A DNA stretch of 64,000 bases from Pseudomonas frederiksbergensis (GCF_000802155.2 NZ_JQGJ02000011.1:1-64000); one strand, 5' to 3'; counted from the stretch's first letter, positions 9,801 to 16,474 are shown. Numbers and translations are program-made. The notes: a model not told the origin generated them from the sequence alone.

Positions 9801-10172
9801 CCCATCGGCAGCATTTTCATCAACCGTGGCGAGTTGGCACCCAGCTATATCGCCCAGGTGTTCAGCAGCGACGCCGCCGGGGACGGCTCGGGCCAGGGGT
9901 TCCTGGGCTTTGGCGGGGGCGACGGCGGTGTGTTCGGCAGCAGCACGATTTCCGGTTTGTTCAACCAGGACGCGGGTTCGGAAGGCGAATCGCTGGATGC
10001 CTTCGACAACCAGTCGATCAAGGGCGGCGAAGCGTCCCAAGGCATGCGCGGGGTATTTGGCGCACCGACCTTGGGCCAGCAACTGCAGCAACTCAAGGAC
10101 ACAGAACAACGTCAGGTGGATAGCCTGGCAATGGCTTTGAAACAGGCCGGCACCAGCCAAGCGCTGGCTTGA
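3855..10172 (+). CDS. Giant repetitive surface protein: LEPR-XLL, DUF4347, glycine-rich beta-helix, 13 Ig-like repeats
   Basis: A 2105-residue protein with no Sec signal peptide. Near residue 25 is SLEPRMLFDGA, the LEPR-XLL motif seen at the N-terminus of large exported repeat proteins. Residues about 83-230 form a DUF4347 domain (VVFVDSRV, IIAHGNAGDLWLG, IYGCYTAEGDRG). A beta-helix-like part follows (about 245-590), with PGRS-like glycine runs. Thirteen tandem Ig-like repeats of about 102 residues (Big_12 type) fill about 593-1918. A unique Gly/Ser-rich tail ends in a Gln-rich helix. The lack of a signal peptide and the TolC-like gene 41 bases downstream suggest type I-like export, although no ABC transporter or adaptor is adjacent. 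The start could also be GTG at 3846; ATG 3855 is chosen because MWWSKRK fits the family, and ribosome sites for both are weak. Role: probable adhesin or matrix protein. Confidence 0.85.
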   Translation: MWWSKRKSRVTEGAQALASPMIMSLEPRMLFDGAVAATVADAAQSDAQPTAEAAKTPTADQPAETHAPQGQADATEAAVPGKSVVFVDSRVKDAGSLLQGVAPGTEVVQLDATKDGLQQIADYLDSHQGVSSVQIIAHGNAGDLWLGNSYLSADNVQARSEVLAQIGQDMNAGGDILIYGCYTAEGDRGLSLVNSLAQLTGRDVAASDDRTGLGGDWDLEIATGTIESANVLSANAMSEYQWGLATWTATNNLNSGIGSLRAALSSAQNGDIVTFNSTMTVSLTQVLVVDKNITIDGDLNNDNVADVTLDGQYRTQIMQVTSGTTATLDGLVITRGMVAGNGGNGGDDALVSQGGGIYNAGTLTLRNVTVTANAASGGGGGGGVTPQYAGGGGGGGGAITGGTGGKGGDTLNSTGSNGTAGQGGAGGGFFNIGGRGGSTTGGAGGAAYPGYSTGSAGGTASSGGLSIGGGGGGDGYNDIGGAGGGAVGGIYNDTGATLRIIGNSVISNNVGAGGGGGGGGAGGSYYQAGGAGGVGVGAIWNKGSILITAANFAALAGNVGGSGVGGTSAGSAGVSPASVANVYGDGGTINTNYVPDETPPTATVVVANTNLNSGGTSTVTITFSEAVTGLTAADLTVQNGSVGTLTSGDGGITWTGTLTAASNIADTTNIITLNNTGVADLAGNAGVGTTDSNNYIVNDTVAPTASIVVSDTALRIGETSTVTITFSEAVSGFTAADLTVANGTLSGLSTSDGGITWTATLTPDAPVTDTSNLIVLNNTGVADLNGNAGVGTTNSNNYAIDTQRPTATIVVADTALRAGETSVVTITFSEAVSGFTTADLTVANGTVTGLSSSDGGITWTGTLTPSASITDTSNLITLDNTGIADLAGNAGSGTTDSNNYAVDTQRPTATIVVADNALNIGETSLVTITFSEAVTGFTLADLTVANGSLSGLSSSDGGITWTATLTPSASVSDATNLIILANTGVADAAGNNGSGTTSSNNYAVDTQRPTASIVVADTSLSVGETSLVTITFNEAVTGFTAADLTVANGTVTGLSSGDGGITWTGTLTPSASTSDTSNLITLDNTGVSDAAGNAGSGTTDSNNYAIDTARPTATVVVADPTVGAGETSVVTITFSEAVTGFTLADMTVANGSLSGLSTSDNITYTATFTPSAGVSDATNLITLNNTGVVDGAGNTGSGTTDSNNYAVDTQRPTATIVVADTALSVGETSLVTITFSEAVSGFDNSDLSIANGTLSAVSSSDGGITWTATFTPALGVSDTSNVIVLNNTGVSDAAGNTGTGTTNSNNYQVDTNVPTATIVIADATLSIGETSLVTVTFNSAVSGFDNADLTVSNGTLSTMSSTDGGVTWTATFTPSASISDTSNVITLDNTGLINAAGNAGVGTTDSNNYVVDTVRPTATIVVADTAIGAGETSLVTITFSEAVTAFTSADLTVANGVISGLSSSDGGITWTATFTPTNGVNDSSNVISLNSGGIIDLAGNVNVGTADSNNYALDTQRPTATVVLSDSSLRPGETAQVTITFSEAVTGFSNDDLSVANGTLSAVSSSDGGLTWTATFTPTLGVSDTTNLIILDNTGVSDAAGNTGTGTSDSANYVVETRVPTATVVVADTALSVGETSLVTITFSEAVSGFDNSDLTVSNGTLSNVSSTDGGVTWTATFTPASNVTDTSNLISLDTTGVSNVSGNAGVGVVDSNNYAIDTVRPGATIVVGDTTLGIGQTTTVTISFTEAVSGFDLSDLSVANGVLSNLASSDAGLTWTATLTPTAGINDATNLILLDASNVQDSAGNAGVGIAISANYALDATRPTATIVVANPNLGVGQTTLVTFTFTEAVTDFDLSDLSVTNGDLSNLTSSDGGRTWTATFTPAANLTDPSNFIALDSSNVSDLSGNAGSGVAVSNNYAIDTVVPNDVKPPPEFLTSDPVTVIPPSEVPLQPIVFTPPTGNLGSPLGFPPLFEQRDVGGLDPIGSIFINRGELAPSYIAQVFSSDAAGDGSGQGFLGFGGGDGGVFGSSTISGLFNQDAGSEGESLDAFDNQSIKGGEASQGMRGVFGAPTLGQQLQQLKDTEQRQVDSLAMALKQAGTSQALA
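4858..5570 (+). repeat. Glycine-run (PGRS-like) region of the giant protein
   Basis: GGC/GGT runs encode loops of up to eight consecutive glycines between short beta-strand-like pieces (GGIYNAGTLTLRNVTV, GGIYNDTGATLRIIGNSV). The pattern fits a parallel beta-helix with expanded glycine loops. Low codon diversity makes the stretch prone to slippage and to misassembly. Confidence 0.75.
5630..9607 (+). repeat. Thirteen tandem 303-309-bp repeats encoding Ig-like domains
   Basis: Unit boundaries fall near 5630, 5936, 6245, 6551, 6857, 7163, 7466, 7772, 8078, 8384, 8690, 8996 and 9302. Eleven units are 306 bp, one is 309 bp and one is 303 bp. The consensus carries TATIVVADTAL, then a VTITFSEAVTGF strand, DLTVANG, SSDGGITWTATLTP, DTSNLI, NTGVADLAGNAG and SNNYAVDT. 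Units from the third to the fifth look most alike at DNA level, while the last two drift (ISFTEAVSGFDLSDLS). The sixth unit lacks the GG of SSDGGITW. Confidence 0.9.
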
Positions 10173-10213
10173 GAATTCCATAAAAAAATACGGCAGCCAG
10201 GGGCAATCCAGGG

Positions 10214-11725
10214 ATGAATAGAAGTCAGAAGTTATTCAGTATGAGTTTGCTGGCGTTGGTGGTCAGTGGTTGTGCGGTCACCAGCGAGCCGATCGATCGA
10301 AGCACCAGCGAGCATCGAGCCAAGACCGACCTGCAAAACATGTACAAGGACCAGGAGCCCCTCAGCGGTCCGCTGACGTTGCACCAGGCCATGGCCCGGG
10401 CGGTGAAGTACAACCTCGAAGGCCGCCTGAAAATCATGGAGGAGGCCTTGGCCAAGCGTCAGCTGGACCTGGCCAGCTTCGACATGCTGCCGCGCATGGC
10501 CCTCGATGCCGGTTACGTGGGGCGCAACAACGTCAGCGCCTCCAGCAGCCAGAGCGTGGAGACTGGTACCCAGTCCCTGGAACCGTCGACATCCCAGGAC
10601 CGCGACCGTGAAGTGGCGGACCTGACCATGGTCTGGAACGTGCTCGATTTCGGGGTCAGCTACATCAGCGCCAAGCAGGCCGGCGACCAGCGGCTGATCG
10701 TGCAAGAGCGTCGGCGCAAGGTGATCAACACGATCGTCCAGGACGTCCGTTCAGCGTACTGGCGAGCCATGGCCGCCGAGCGTTTGCTCAAGCAGATCGA
10801 CAGCCTCATGGCTCGGGTCGAGGCGGCGCGCGGAAATAGCCAGAGCATGAGCGAGCAGCGTATCGGTGATCCGGTGCAGGCCTTGGGTTACCAGCGTTCG
10901 CTGATCCAGGCCACCCGCCAGTTGGAAGAGCAGCGCCGGGCGTTGTCCTTGGCCAAGACCGAACTGGCGACCCTGATCAACCTGCCCCTGGGCACCGAGC
11001 TGACCCTGGCGACCCAGGATGAATATGCCATCCCGGAGCTCAAGGTCGACCTGGCTCGCCTTGAACAGGAAGCCCTGGCCAGCCGGCCGGAACTGCGCGA
11101 ACAGGATTACCAGACCCGCATCACCGCCGCCGAAACCCGCAAGGCCATGTTGCGCCTGTTGCCGGGGCTGGAGTTCTCCGCTGGCGGGCACTATGACAGC
11201 AACTCGTTCCTGGTGGAGCAGGGCTGGGCCGACTATGGCGTCAAAGTCACCTGGAACCTGTTCAATGTCATCTCCGCCCCGGCGGCCATCGACGTGGCCA
11301 AGGCCGGTGAAGAAGTCGCGGCGGCGCGGCGTCAGGCGATGTCGATCGCCGTGCTGGCGCAGCTGTACGTCGCCAATGCCAACTACCGCGAAGCCTTGCG
11401 CCAGTTCAAGACCAGCCAGGAACTGTCGGATATCGACGGGCAAATCGTCGGTCAACTGCGCAGTCGTCATCAGGCTGCAGGCATCGGCGAACTGGACCTG
11501 ATCCAGGGCGAGCTGAACACCCTGCAGGCGGACCTGCGACGGGACCTCGCCTACGCTGACCTGCGCAACGCCTACGGGCAGATCTTCGCCAGCGCCGGCC
11601 TCGACCCGTTGCCGAACGAAGTGCAATCGACCCAGGTGCAGTCGATTGCCACGGCGTTGGCGAACCGCGAGGCGGCCTGGGCCCAGGGTGACATCACGGT
11701 GCCGAAGCCGCCGGTGGCACAATAA
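10214..11725 (+). CDS. TolC family outer-membrane lipoprotein
   Basis: A 503-residue protein. The N-terminus MNRSQKLFSMSLLALVVSGC has a lipobox with Cys20, so the protein is probably lipidated and placed in the outer membrane. The rest has the TolC pattern: two long Ala/Gln/Glu-rich coiled-coil halves (MARAVKYNLEGRLKIMEEAL; ELDLIQGELNTLQADLRRDL) around beta-strand segments (DLTMVWNVLDFGVS; VKVTWNLFNV). It would form the outer-membrane exit duct of a tripartite exporter. It follows the adhesin by 41 bases and precedes the hydroxylase by 13, so it belongs to that operon and is the best candidate for adhesin export. No inner-membrane ABC or adaptor gene is present in the cluster, so partners must be encoded elsewhere. 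Confidence 0.85.
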   Translation: MNRSQKLFSMSLLALVVSGCAVTSEPIDRSTSEHRAKTDLQNMYKDQEPLSGPLTLHQAMARAVKYNLEGRLKIMEEALAKRQLDLASFDMLPRMALDAGYVGRNNVSASSSQSVETGTQSLEPSTSQDRDREVADLTMVWNVLDFGVSYISAKQAGDQRLIVQERRRKVINTIVQDVRSAYWRAMAAERLLKQIDSLMARVEAARGNSQSMSEQRIGDPVQALGYQRSLIQATRQLEEQRRALSLAKTELATLINLPLGTELTLATQDEYAIPELKVDLARLEQEALASRPELREQDYQTRITAAETRKAMLRLLPGLEFSAGGHYDSNSFLVEQGWADYGVKVTWNLFNVISAPAAIDVAKAGEEVAAARRQAMSIAVLAQLYVANANYREALRQFKTSQELSDIDGQIVGQLRSRHQAAGIGELDLIQGELNTLQADLRRDLAYADLRNAYGQIFASAGLDPLPNEVQSTQVQSIATALANREAAWAQGDITVPKPPVAQ

Positions 11726-11738
11726 CGGAGCGCCGGGG

Positions 11739-12524
11739 ATGGCGCTTGCGGCGTTTTCCCGGCTGCCCGTCACGGTCAACCTACCGTTGCTGTTGCAGGC
11801 GCTGGCAGCCGTCGAAGAAGATCGTTGGCAAGGGCACTTCAACACGGCCTATCACTGCGGTGACTGGAGTGGCGTGGCGCTGATTTCGGCGGCCGATGCC
11901 CTGACCGAACTGTCGCCCGGGCGCGGCCAGCCCCAGCACCGCGCGCCCTGGTCAGAGGATGGTCGCTGGCAGGATGCGTTGGGTGATTGGCCCTTGGATA
12001 TCGTCTCGGCCCGTCTGCTGCGGTTGGGGCCCGGTGGTCGCATCCATGAGCATCGCGACTATGACCTCGGCGGTCCGGACGCCGACGTGCGCCTGCACGT
12101 GCCGCTGCTCAGCTCGCCTGGCGTGGAGTTTTGGCTGGACGGGCAAATCATTCCGATGCGGGCGGGGGAATGCTGGTTTCTCGACTTGGCGCGTCCCCAC
12201 CGCGTCGCTAACCATGGCGACCAGGCGCGGGTTCATCTGGTGCTCGATTGTCGTCCCGAGCCGTGGCTGTCCCAGCAGATTGCCGATGGGCTGCGCTCCA
12301 CACCTGAAGCGGTCGTCGGGCAAAGCGATTTGGCCCGTTTTCAACGGCGTGTGGAAGCCGATCACCACCTTGCCCGGGCGCTGCAAGGGCTGCACGACCT
12401 GGACGTTTTCATTGAAACCGCGCTGGAGCTGGGTGCGGCACAAGGGCTCCATTTCACCCGGGAAGAGTTGCGCGCCGCCATGCGCCACGGTCGCCGACAA
12501 TGGAGTGAGCAGTGGAAAGCCTGA
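11739..12524 (+). CDS. Aspartyl/asparaginyl beta-hydroxylase-like dioxygenase
   Basis: A 261-residue protein. The ATG at 11739 is chosen for the GGAG ribosome site just upstream; the open frame extends further 5' but overlaps the TolC gene. The C-terminal half has the cupin-like core of 2-oxoglutarate/Fe(II) Asp/Asn hydroxylases: GGRIHEHRDYDL (His103, His105), RLHVPL, the FLDLARPHRVANHG strand (His154) and RVHLVLDC (Arg164). His103 or 105 together with His154 are likely iron ligands, and Arg164 likely holds 2-oxoglutarate. Family members hydroxylate Asp or Asn in proteins or peptide carriers. Its position behind a 13-repeat, Asp/Asn-rich surface protein suggests that protein as substrate. It overlaps the second sulfotransferase by 13 bases, so the two are translationally coupled. 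Confidence 0.8.
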   Translation: MALAAFSRLPVTVNLPLLLQALAAVEEDRWQGHFNTAYHCGDWSGVALISAADALTELSPGRGQPQHRAPWSEDGRWQDALGDWPLDIVSARLLRLGPGGRIHEHRDYDLGGPDADVRLHVPLLSSPGVEFWLDGQIIPMRAGECWFLDLARPHRVANHGDQARVHLVLDCRPEPWLSQQIADGLRSTPEAVVGQSDLARFQRRVEADHHLARALQGLHDLDVFIETALELGAAQGLHFTREELRAAMRHGRRQWSEQWKA

Positions 12525-13492
12525 ATCTGCACGGCTGGTTGCCGATCCGCGTATGGCAGCAGGTGGGCGAGTGGCGTGTCGATTGGTGCTGGTTCGGCGA
12601 TCGGCAACTGTCGCAGCCATTCTTCGGCGATGCCGTGGAAGAAGCGCTGCGCCTGCCCTTCAACCTGGTGTTCCGCCGCCAGACGCCCTTGAGTGCCTTG
12701 GGCCAATGGCAGCAATGTAGCCCGGGCCTGACGCCTAGCGCCTTCATCTTCCACGCCTCACGATGTGGCTCGACACTGATCAGCCAAATGCTTGGCCAAT
12801 TGGACGACCACATCGTCATTTCCGAGCCGCCACCCCTGGATACGCTGCTGCGCAGTGACTTGCCGCCCGCCGAACGGCACGCGGCGCTCAAGGGGCTGAT
12901 GTCGGCCTATGGGCAGCGCCGTCGAGGCGAGGAGCGACGCCTGGTGATCAAGCTCGACGCGTGGAACATCGGTGAATTGGCGCTGCTGCGTGAGTGCTTT
13001 CCCGATACGCCTTGGCTGTTCGTATACCGCGACCCCCTGGAAATTGCCGTTTCACATCTGCGCCGCCCTGGCATGCACATGGTGCCGGGGTTGATCGGGG
13101 CCAGTGTGCTCGACGACGCATTGCCATTTAGCGGCCGCGAAGACTTCGTTGCGCGACGGCTGGGACGACTGTTGCAGGCGGGCTTGGAACGCTGCCGGGC
13201 CGGGGGCGGAGTGGCGGTCAACTACAGCGAGCTTCCCGAGGCGATGGCGGGTAGGTTGGCGGCATTTTTCCAGTTGGACCCAGCACAGCGCAGGCACGCA
13301 TTTGCCGCAGTGGGCCGGCATGCCAAGCAGCCGGCGCAGGCGTTTGCCGGTGATAGCGAAGACAAGCGTCGAGAGGCTTCGCCATTGTTGTTTGAGCGGG
13401 TCAGGTATTGGGCGCAAACGCCTTACCAATCATTGGAGTGGCTGCGCAGTCATTCTTGTGGCGAGGGTCGTGCTTGCTCATTGAAAGGCTAG
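12512..13492 (+). CDS. Sulfotransferase-like protein (second of the locus)
   Basis: A 326-residue protein starting at GTG inside the end of the hydroxylase gene, with GGAG upstream. After an N-terminal beta-rich part comes FIFHASRCGSTLISQML (residues about 78-94), the phosphosulfate-binding loop. VYRDPLEIAVSHLRR is the 3'-phosphate-binding region with the expected Arg and Ser. It shares the fold but little sequence with the sulfotransferase at 2957, and the acceptor is unknown. Tight coupling to a hydroxylase raises the possibility that the new hydroxyl is the sulfate acceptor. The last dozen residues (SHSCGEGRACSLKG) are read from REP-like DNA, so the end of the gene appears to have run into a REP. 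Confidence 0.8.
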   Translation: MESLNLHGWLPIRVWQQVGEWRVDWCWFGDRQLSQPFFGDAVEEALRLPFNLVFRRQTPLSALGQWQQCSPGLTPSAFIFHASRCGSTLISQMLGQLDDHIVISEPPPLDTLLRSDLPPAERHAALKGLMSAYGQRRRGEERRLVIKLDAWNIGELALLRECFPDTPWLFVYRDPLEIAVSHLRRPGMHMVPGLIGASVLDDALPFSGREDFVARRLGRLLQAGLERCRAGGGVAVNYSELPEAMAGRLAAFFQLDPAQRRHAFAAVGRHAKQPAQAFAGDSEDKRREASPLLFERVRYWAQTPYQSLEWLRSHSCGEGRACSLKG

Positions 13493-13537
13493 ACTGCAAA
13501 TAACGCCCTGCCACCTCTTCATCTCCAGGAGCCACAC

Positions 13538-13798
13538 ATGGAACCCCCAGTCCATAAGCTTCCCGCGTTATTCAAACAACTCGGCCTGCCCGACGACGCC
13601 CTCAGCATCGACCAGTTCATCGCCAGCCACTCGCCGCTCAAGCCTGGGCTGCATCTGGCCGACGCGTTCTTCTGGAGCGAGGGCCAACGGCAATTGTTGC
13701 GCGATGAAATTCTCGAAGATGCCGACTGGGCGGTGGTGGTGGATCAGCTGGATGTGTTGTTGCGCAAGGGCCGCAGCGAGTGGCCGGGATGTGGGTGA
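13538..13798 (+). CDS. DUF2789 family protein
   Basis: An 86-residue acidic protein, MEPPVHKLPALFKQLGLPDD... to EDADWAVVVDQLDVLLRKG. This is the complete DUF2789 pattern: a short helical protein with the conserved FIASHSPL and LADAFFW motifs. A CAGGAG ribosome site lies upstream of the ATG. It has no membrane or signal segment. Its function is unknown; it is a common stand-alone Pseudomonas gene and starts a new region after the adhesin locus. Confidence 0.85.
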   Translation: MEPPVHKLPALFKQLGLPDDALSIDQFIASHSPLKPGLHLADAFFWSEGQRQLLRDEILEDADWAVVVDQLDVLLRKGRSEWPGCG

Positions 13799-13916
13799 CT
13801 TCCACAGAGAGATTCCTTTATTCGTTTTAAGCATTAACAAATAGCTTCTTATTCCTTAAATAATATAACGCTCCTCCTTATACTCGTCCCGGAACAGACA
13901 CGCAGGAGAGCACCCC

Positions 13917-14498
13917 ATGCGCAACGAATCGATTCGCTACCTGATCGTGCCGGGCTGGCAAGGATCGCCGCAAAATCATTGGCAAACCCACTGGCAGGCG
14001 AGCTTGCCCAATAGCGCCCGGGTCGAACAAGCGGACTGGCTGACCCCGCGCCGCGAAGATTGGGTCGCCGCGCTGGCCGAAGCGATTGCCGCCGACAGCA
14101 CACCGGTCATTCTCATCGCCCACAGCCTGGGGTGCATCACGGTTGCCCATTGGGCCGCTACCGCGCCGGTGCAGCTCCTGCGACAGGTGCGCGGCGCGTT
14201 GCTGGTGGCGCCGGCTGACGTGGAGCGGCCTGCCTGCGCTCCGGCGCTGCGCAACTTCGCGCCGATTCCCACGGACCTGCTGCCATTCCCCAGCCAAGTG
14301 GTCAGCTCCGACAACGATGCGGCCGTCAGTGCCCCGCGTGCGCTGGAACTGGCACGCAACTGGGGAGCCGAGGCGGGAATCCTGGCAGGCGCGGGACATA
14401 TCAACGTGAAGTCCGGACACCAGCGATGGGAACAGGGTTTCGCTTATCTCTATCGCCTGCAAAACCGCATGGAGCATCACGCCCTGCGTCGCGCCTGA
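13917..14498 (+). CDS. RBBP9/YdeN family serine hydrolase
   Basis: A 193-residue alpha/beta hydrolase. It starts RYLIVPGWQGSPQNHWQTHW, the family's characteristic beginning, has the nucleophile elbow IAHSLGCI (Ser in GxSxG-like context) and ends with GHINVKSGHQRWEQGF, which supplies the catalytic His. An acidic residue near SSDNDAAVS completes the presumed triad. A GGAG ribosome site precedes the ATG. The natural ester or peptide substrate of this family is not established. It lies 47 bases before the sigma-54 activator gene on the same strand, and in Pseudomonas the two commonly travel together. Confidence 0.85.
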   Translation: MRNESIRYLIVPGWQGSPQNHWQTHWQASLPNSARVEQADWLTPRREDWVAALAEAIAADSTPVILIAHSLGCITVAHWAATAPVQLLRQVRGALLVAPADVERPACAPALRNFAPIPTDLLPFPSQVVSSDNDAAVSAPRALELARNWGAEAGILAGAGHINVKSGHQRWEQGFAYLYRLQNRMEHHALRRA

Positions 14499-14545
14499 AT
14501 TTTTAGCGCCCTCCGTCTCCCGGCGGTTTGGGGCGGGAGCCTGTC

Positions 14546-15481
14546 ATGACTTTGCATGAAACCTTTGGTCAGTCGTTGCTGACCTTTCCCGATGCGGAAA
14601 AAAGCCCCCTGAGCATCCGCGCCAAGGCGCTGGTGTTCGTCGACCCACGTTCGCGGCGGCTGCGCCAGGAACTGGAGCAATTGGCGCCACGCTCGGTCTC
14701 GGTGTTGATTCGCGGCGAAACCGGCACCGGCAAGGAGCTGCTCGCCCGGCATATCCATCGCGAGAGCAATCGGAGTGGCTTGTTCGTTTCGGTCAATTGC
14801 GGTGCCATCAGCCCCACTTACGCCGATGCCGAGTTGTTTGGCTACGCCGCTGGCAGCCATAGCGGTTCGGCCAGCAGCCGGGCGGGGTGGTTCGGCTCGG
14901 CCAACGGCGGCACGCTTTACCTGGATGAGATTGGCGACTTGCCGCTGCCGATCCAGACGCGGTTGTTGGCGGCGCTGGAAAATCACGAAGTCACTCGTGT
15001 CGGTGCCCACCAACCGAGTCCGGTGGATGTGCGCCTGGTCGCGGCCACCAGCATCGACCTGGCGCAAGCGGTGGCGGCCGGGAAATTCCATGATCGGCTC
15101 TATCAATATCTGAGTGAGGGCCAGCTCGAGTTATCGGCCCTGCGCGAACGGGTGGGCGATATCCTGCCTCTGGCGGAATACTTCCTCGGCATCTATAGCC
15201 AACGCCTGGGCCTGGCTGTGCCGCTGATCGGCGAAGCGGCGCAGCATGCGCTGGAGCGGCACAGCTGGCCGGGCAATACCCGTGAATTGGAGAACATCAT
15301 CCATTTCGCATTATTGGTGAGTACCGGGGATGAGATTTTGCCGGAGCATCTGAACCTGTTGTCCCAGCCATCGACGCTGGAGCTGATCGACCGGCAGGTG
15401 GCGCAGGTCGTCGCCAAGGGGTCTGGCGCCGAGCGCCTGGCCCTCAAGGCGCTGCTCGATCGATGGAGCCAAACGCTGTAG
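14546..15481 (+). CDS. SfnR-like sigma-54 activator lacking GAFTGA and DNA-binding domain
   Basis: A 311-residue AAA+ protein; ATG 14546 is chosen for its GGGAG ribosome site. Walker A GETGTGKE (57-64), Walker B LYLDEIGDL (about 124-132), the ALRERVGDI region and WPGNTRELEN are intact. The loop that normally reads GAFTGA and touches sigma-54 is GSHSGS (103-108). The protein stops about 40 residues after the AAA+ lid (EHLNLL) without the usual Fis-type helix-turn-helix. It resembles activators such as SfnR that control sulfone and sulfonate genes, and it sits directly before metQ. With both key elements missing it may act as a partner or antagonist of a full-length activator rather than bind DNA itself. 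Confidence 0.8.
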   Translation: MTLHETFGQSLLTFPDAEKSPLSIRAKALVFVDPRSRRLRQELEQLAPRSVSVLIRGETGTGKELLARHIHRESNRSGLFVSVNCGAISPTYADAELFGYAAGSHSGSASSRAGWFGSANGGTLYLDEIGDLPLPIQTRLLAALENHEVTRVGAHQPSPVDVRLVAATSIDLAQAVAAGKFHDRLYQYLSEGQLELSALRERVGDILPLAEYFLGIYSQRLGLAVPLIGEAAQHALERHSWPGNTRELENIIHFALLVSTGDEILPEHLNLLSQPSTLELIDRQVAQVVAKGSGAERLALKALLDRWSQTL

Positions 15482-15533
15482 TGCGAACCCGCTCCGGGTG
15501 CGGTTTGGCTATATGAGTAAAATGAATATGAAC

Positions 15534-15562
15534 TTGAATAAAAGATATTGTTAAGGCATAAA
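15534..15562 (+). promoter_or_regulatory. Probable sigma-70 promoter of metQ
   Basis: TTGAAT (15534-15539), a 17-bp spacer and CATAAA (15557-15562) lie about 100 bases before metQ. Between promoter and gene are two hairpins, CCAGCGA...TCGCTGG (15588-15608) and GGTCGTC...GACGACC (15620-15639), which would form in the leader RNA. Confidence 0.4.
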
Positions 15563-15662
15563 AAATGTCGGTATCTTCCGCATCACGCCAGCGATAGCAC
15601 TTCGCTGGCACTCTAATTTGGTCGTCGTCGATGACGACCGTGATTTTCGATAAGGACACTGC

Positions 15663-16445
15663 ATGAAAAAGGTTCTGTTGTTCACCGCATTGGCGGCAGC
15701 CCTGACCTCGGGCCTGGCCCAAGCCGCGGAAAAACTGGTCGTCGCCGCGACCCCGGTGCCCCACGCCGAAATCCTCGAGTTGATCAAACCGGCCCTCGCC
15801 AAAGAGGGCGTGGACCTGCAGATCAAGGTGTTCACCGACTATGTGCAGCCCAACGTACAGGTTGACCAGAAGCGCCTGGATGCCAACTACTTCCAGACCC
15901 TGCCTTACCTCAAGAGCTTCAACGAAGGTAAAGGCACCAACCTGGTAACGGTCATCGGCGTGCACGTCGAACCGTTTGGCGGCTATTCGAAGAAGGTCAA
16001 AAGCCTCGCTGAGCTGAAGGACGGCGCAACCATCGCCATCCCTAACGAAGGCAGCAACAGCGGCCGTGCCCTGATCCTGCTGCAGAAGGCTGGCCTGATC
16101 AAACTCAAGGACCCGAAAAACGCCTTGGCAACGCCGAAAGACATCGCCGAGAACCCGAAGAACTTCAAGTTCAAGGAGCTGGAATCGGCCATGCTGCCGC
16201 GCGTGCTGGATCAGGTGGACCTGGACATGATCAACACCAACTACGCGTTGGAAGCAGGTCTGAATCCGGCCAAGGACGCCCTGGTGATCGAAGGTTCGGA
16301 TTCGCCTTACGTTAACTTCCTGGTCGCCCGTCCGGACAACAAGGACAGCCCGGCCATGCAGAAACTGGCCAAGGCCCTGACCAGCCCGGAAGTGAAGGCG
16401 TTCATCGAGAAGAAGTACAGCGGCGCGGTACTGCCGGCATTCTGA
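15663..16445 (+). CDS. metQ: MetQ/NlpA family substrate-binding protein (orphan)
   Basis: A 260-residue periplasmic binding protein for a MetNI-type ABC importer of methionine or related sulfur compounds. The signal peptide MKKVLLFTALAAALTSGLAQA ends in an AQA cleavage site rather than a lipobox Cys, so it is probably soluble. The mature part has the NlpA landmarks PHAEILELIKPALA, DYVQPN, DANYFQTLPYL, GVHVEPFGGYSKK, AIPNEGSNSGRALILLQ and NTNYALEAGLNP. No metN or metI lies next to it, so it must use a transporter encoded elsewhere, possibly that at 45.6-48.2 kb. The gene upstream is a sigma-54 activator-like protein, suggesting sulfur control. A rho-independent terminator follows. Confidence 0.88.
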   Translation: MKKVLLFTALAAALTSGLAQAAEKLVVAATPVPHAEILELIKPALAKEGVDLQIKVFTDYVQPNVQVDQKRLDANYFQTLPYLKSFNEGKGTNLVTVIGVHVEPFGGYSKKVKSLAELKDGATIAIPNEGSNSGRALILLQKAGLIKLKDPKNALATPKDIAENPKNFKFKELESAMLPRVLDQVDLDMINTNYALEAGLNPAKDALVIEGSDSPYVNFLVARPDNKDSPAMQKLAKALTSPEVKAFIEKKYSGAVLPAF

Positions 16446-16474
16446 TTGACGCGGTAGATCTTTTCACGGTTCCA

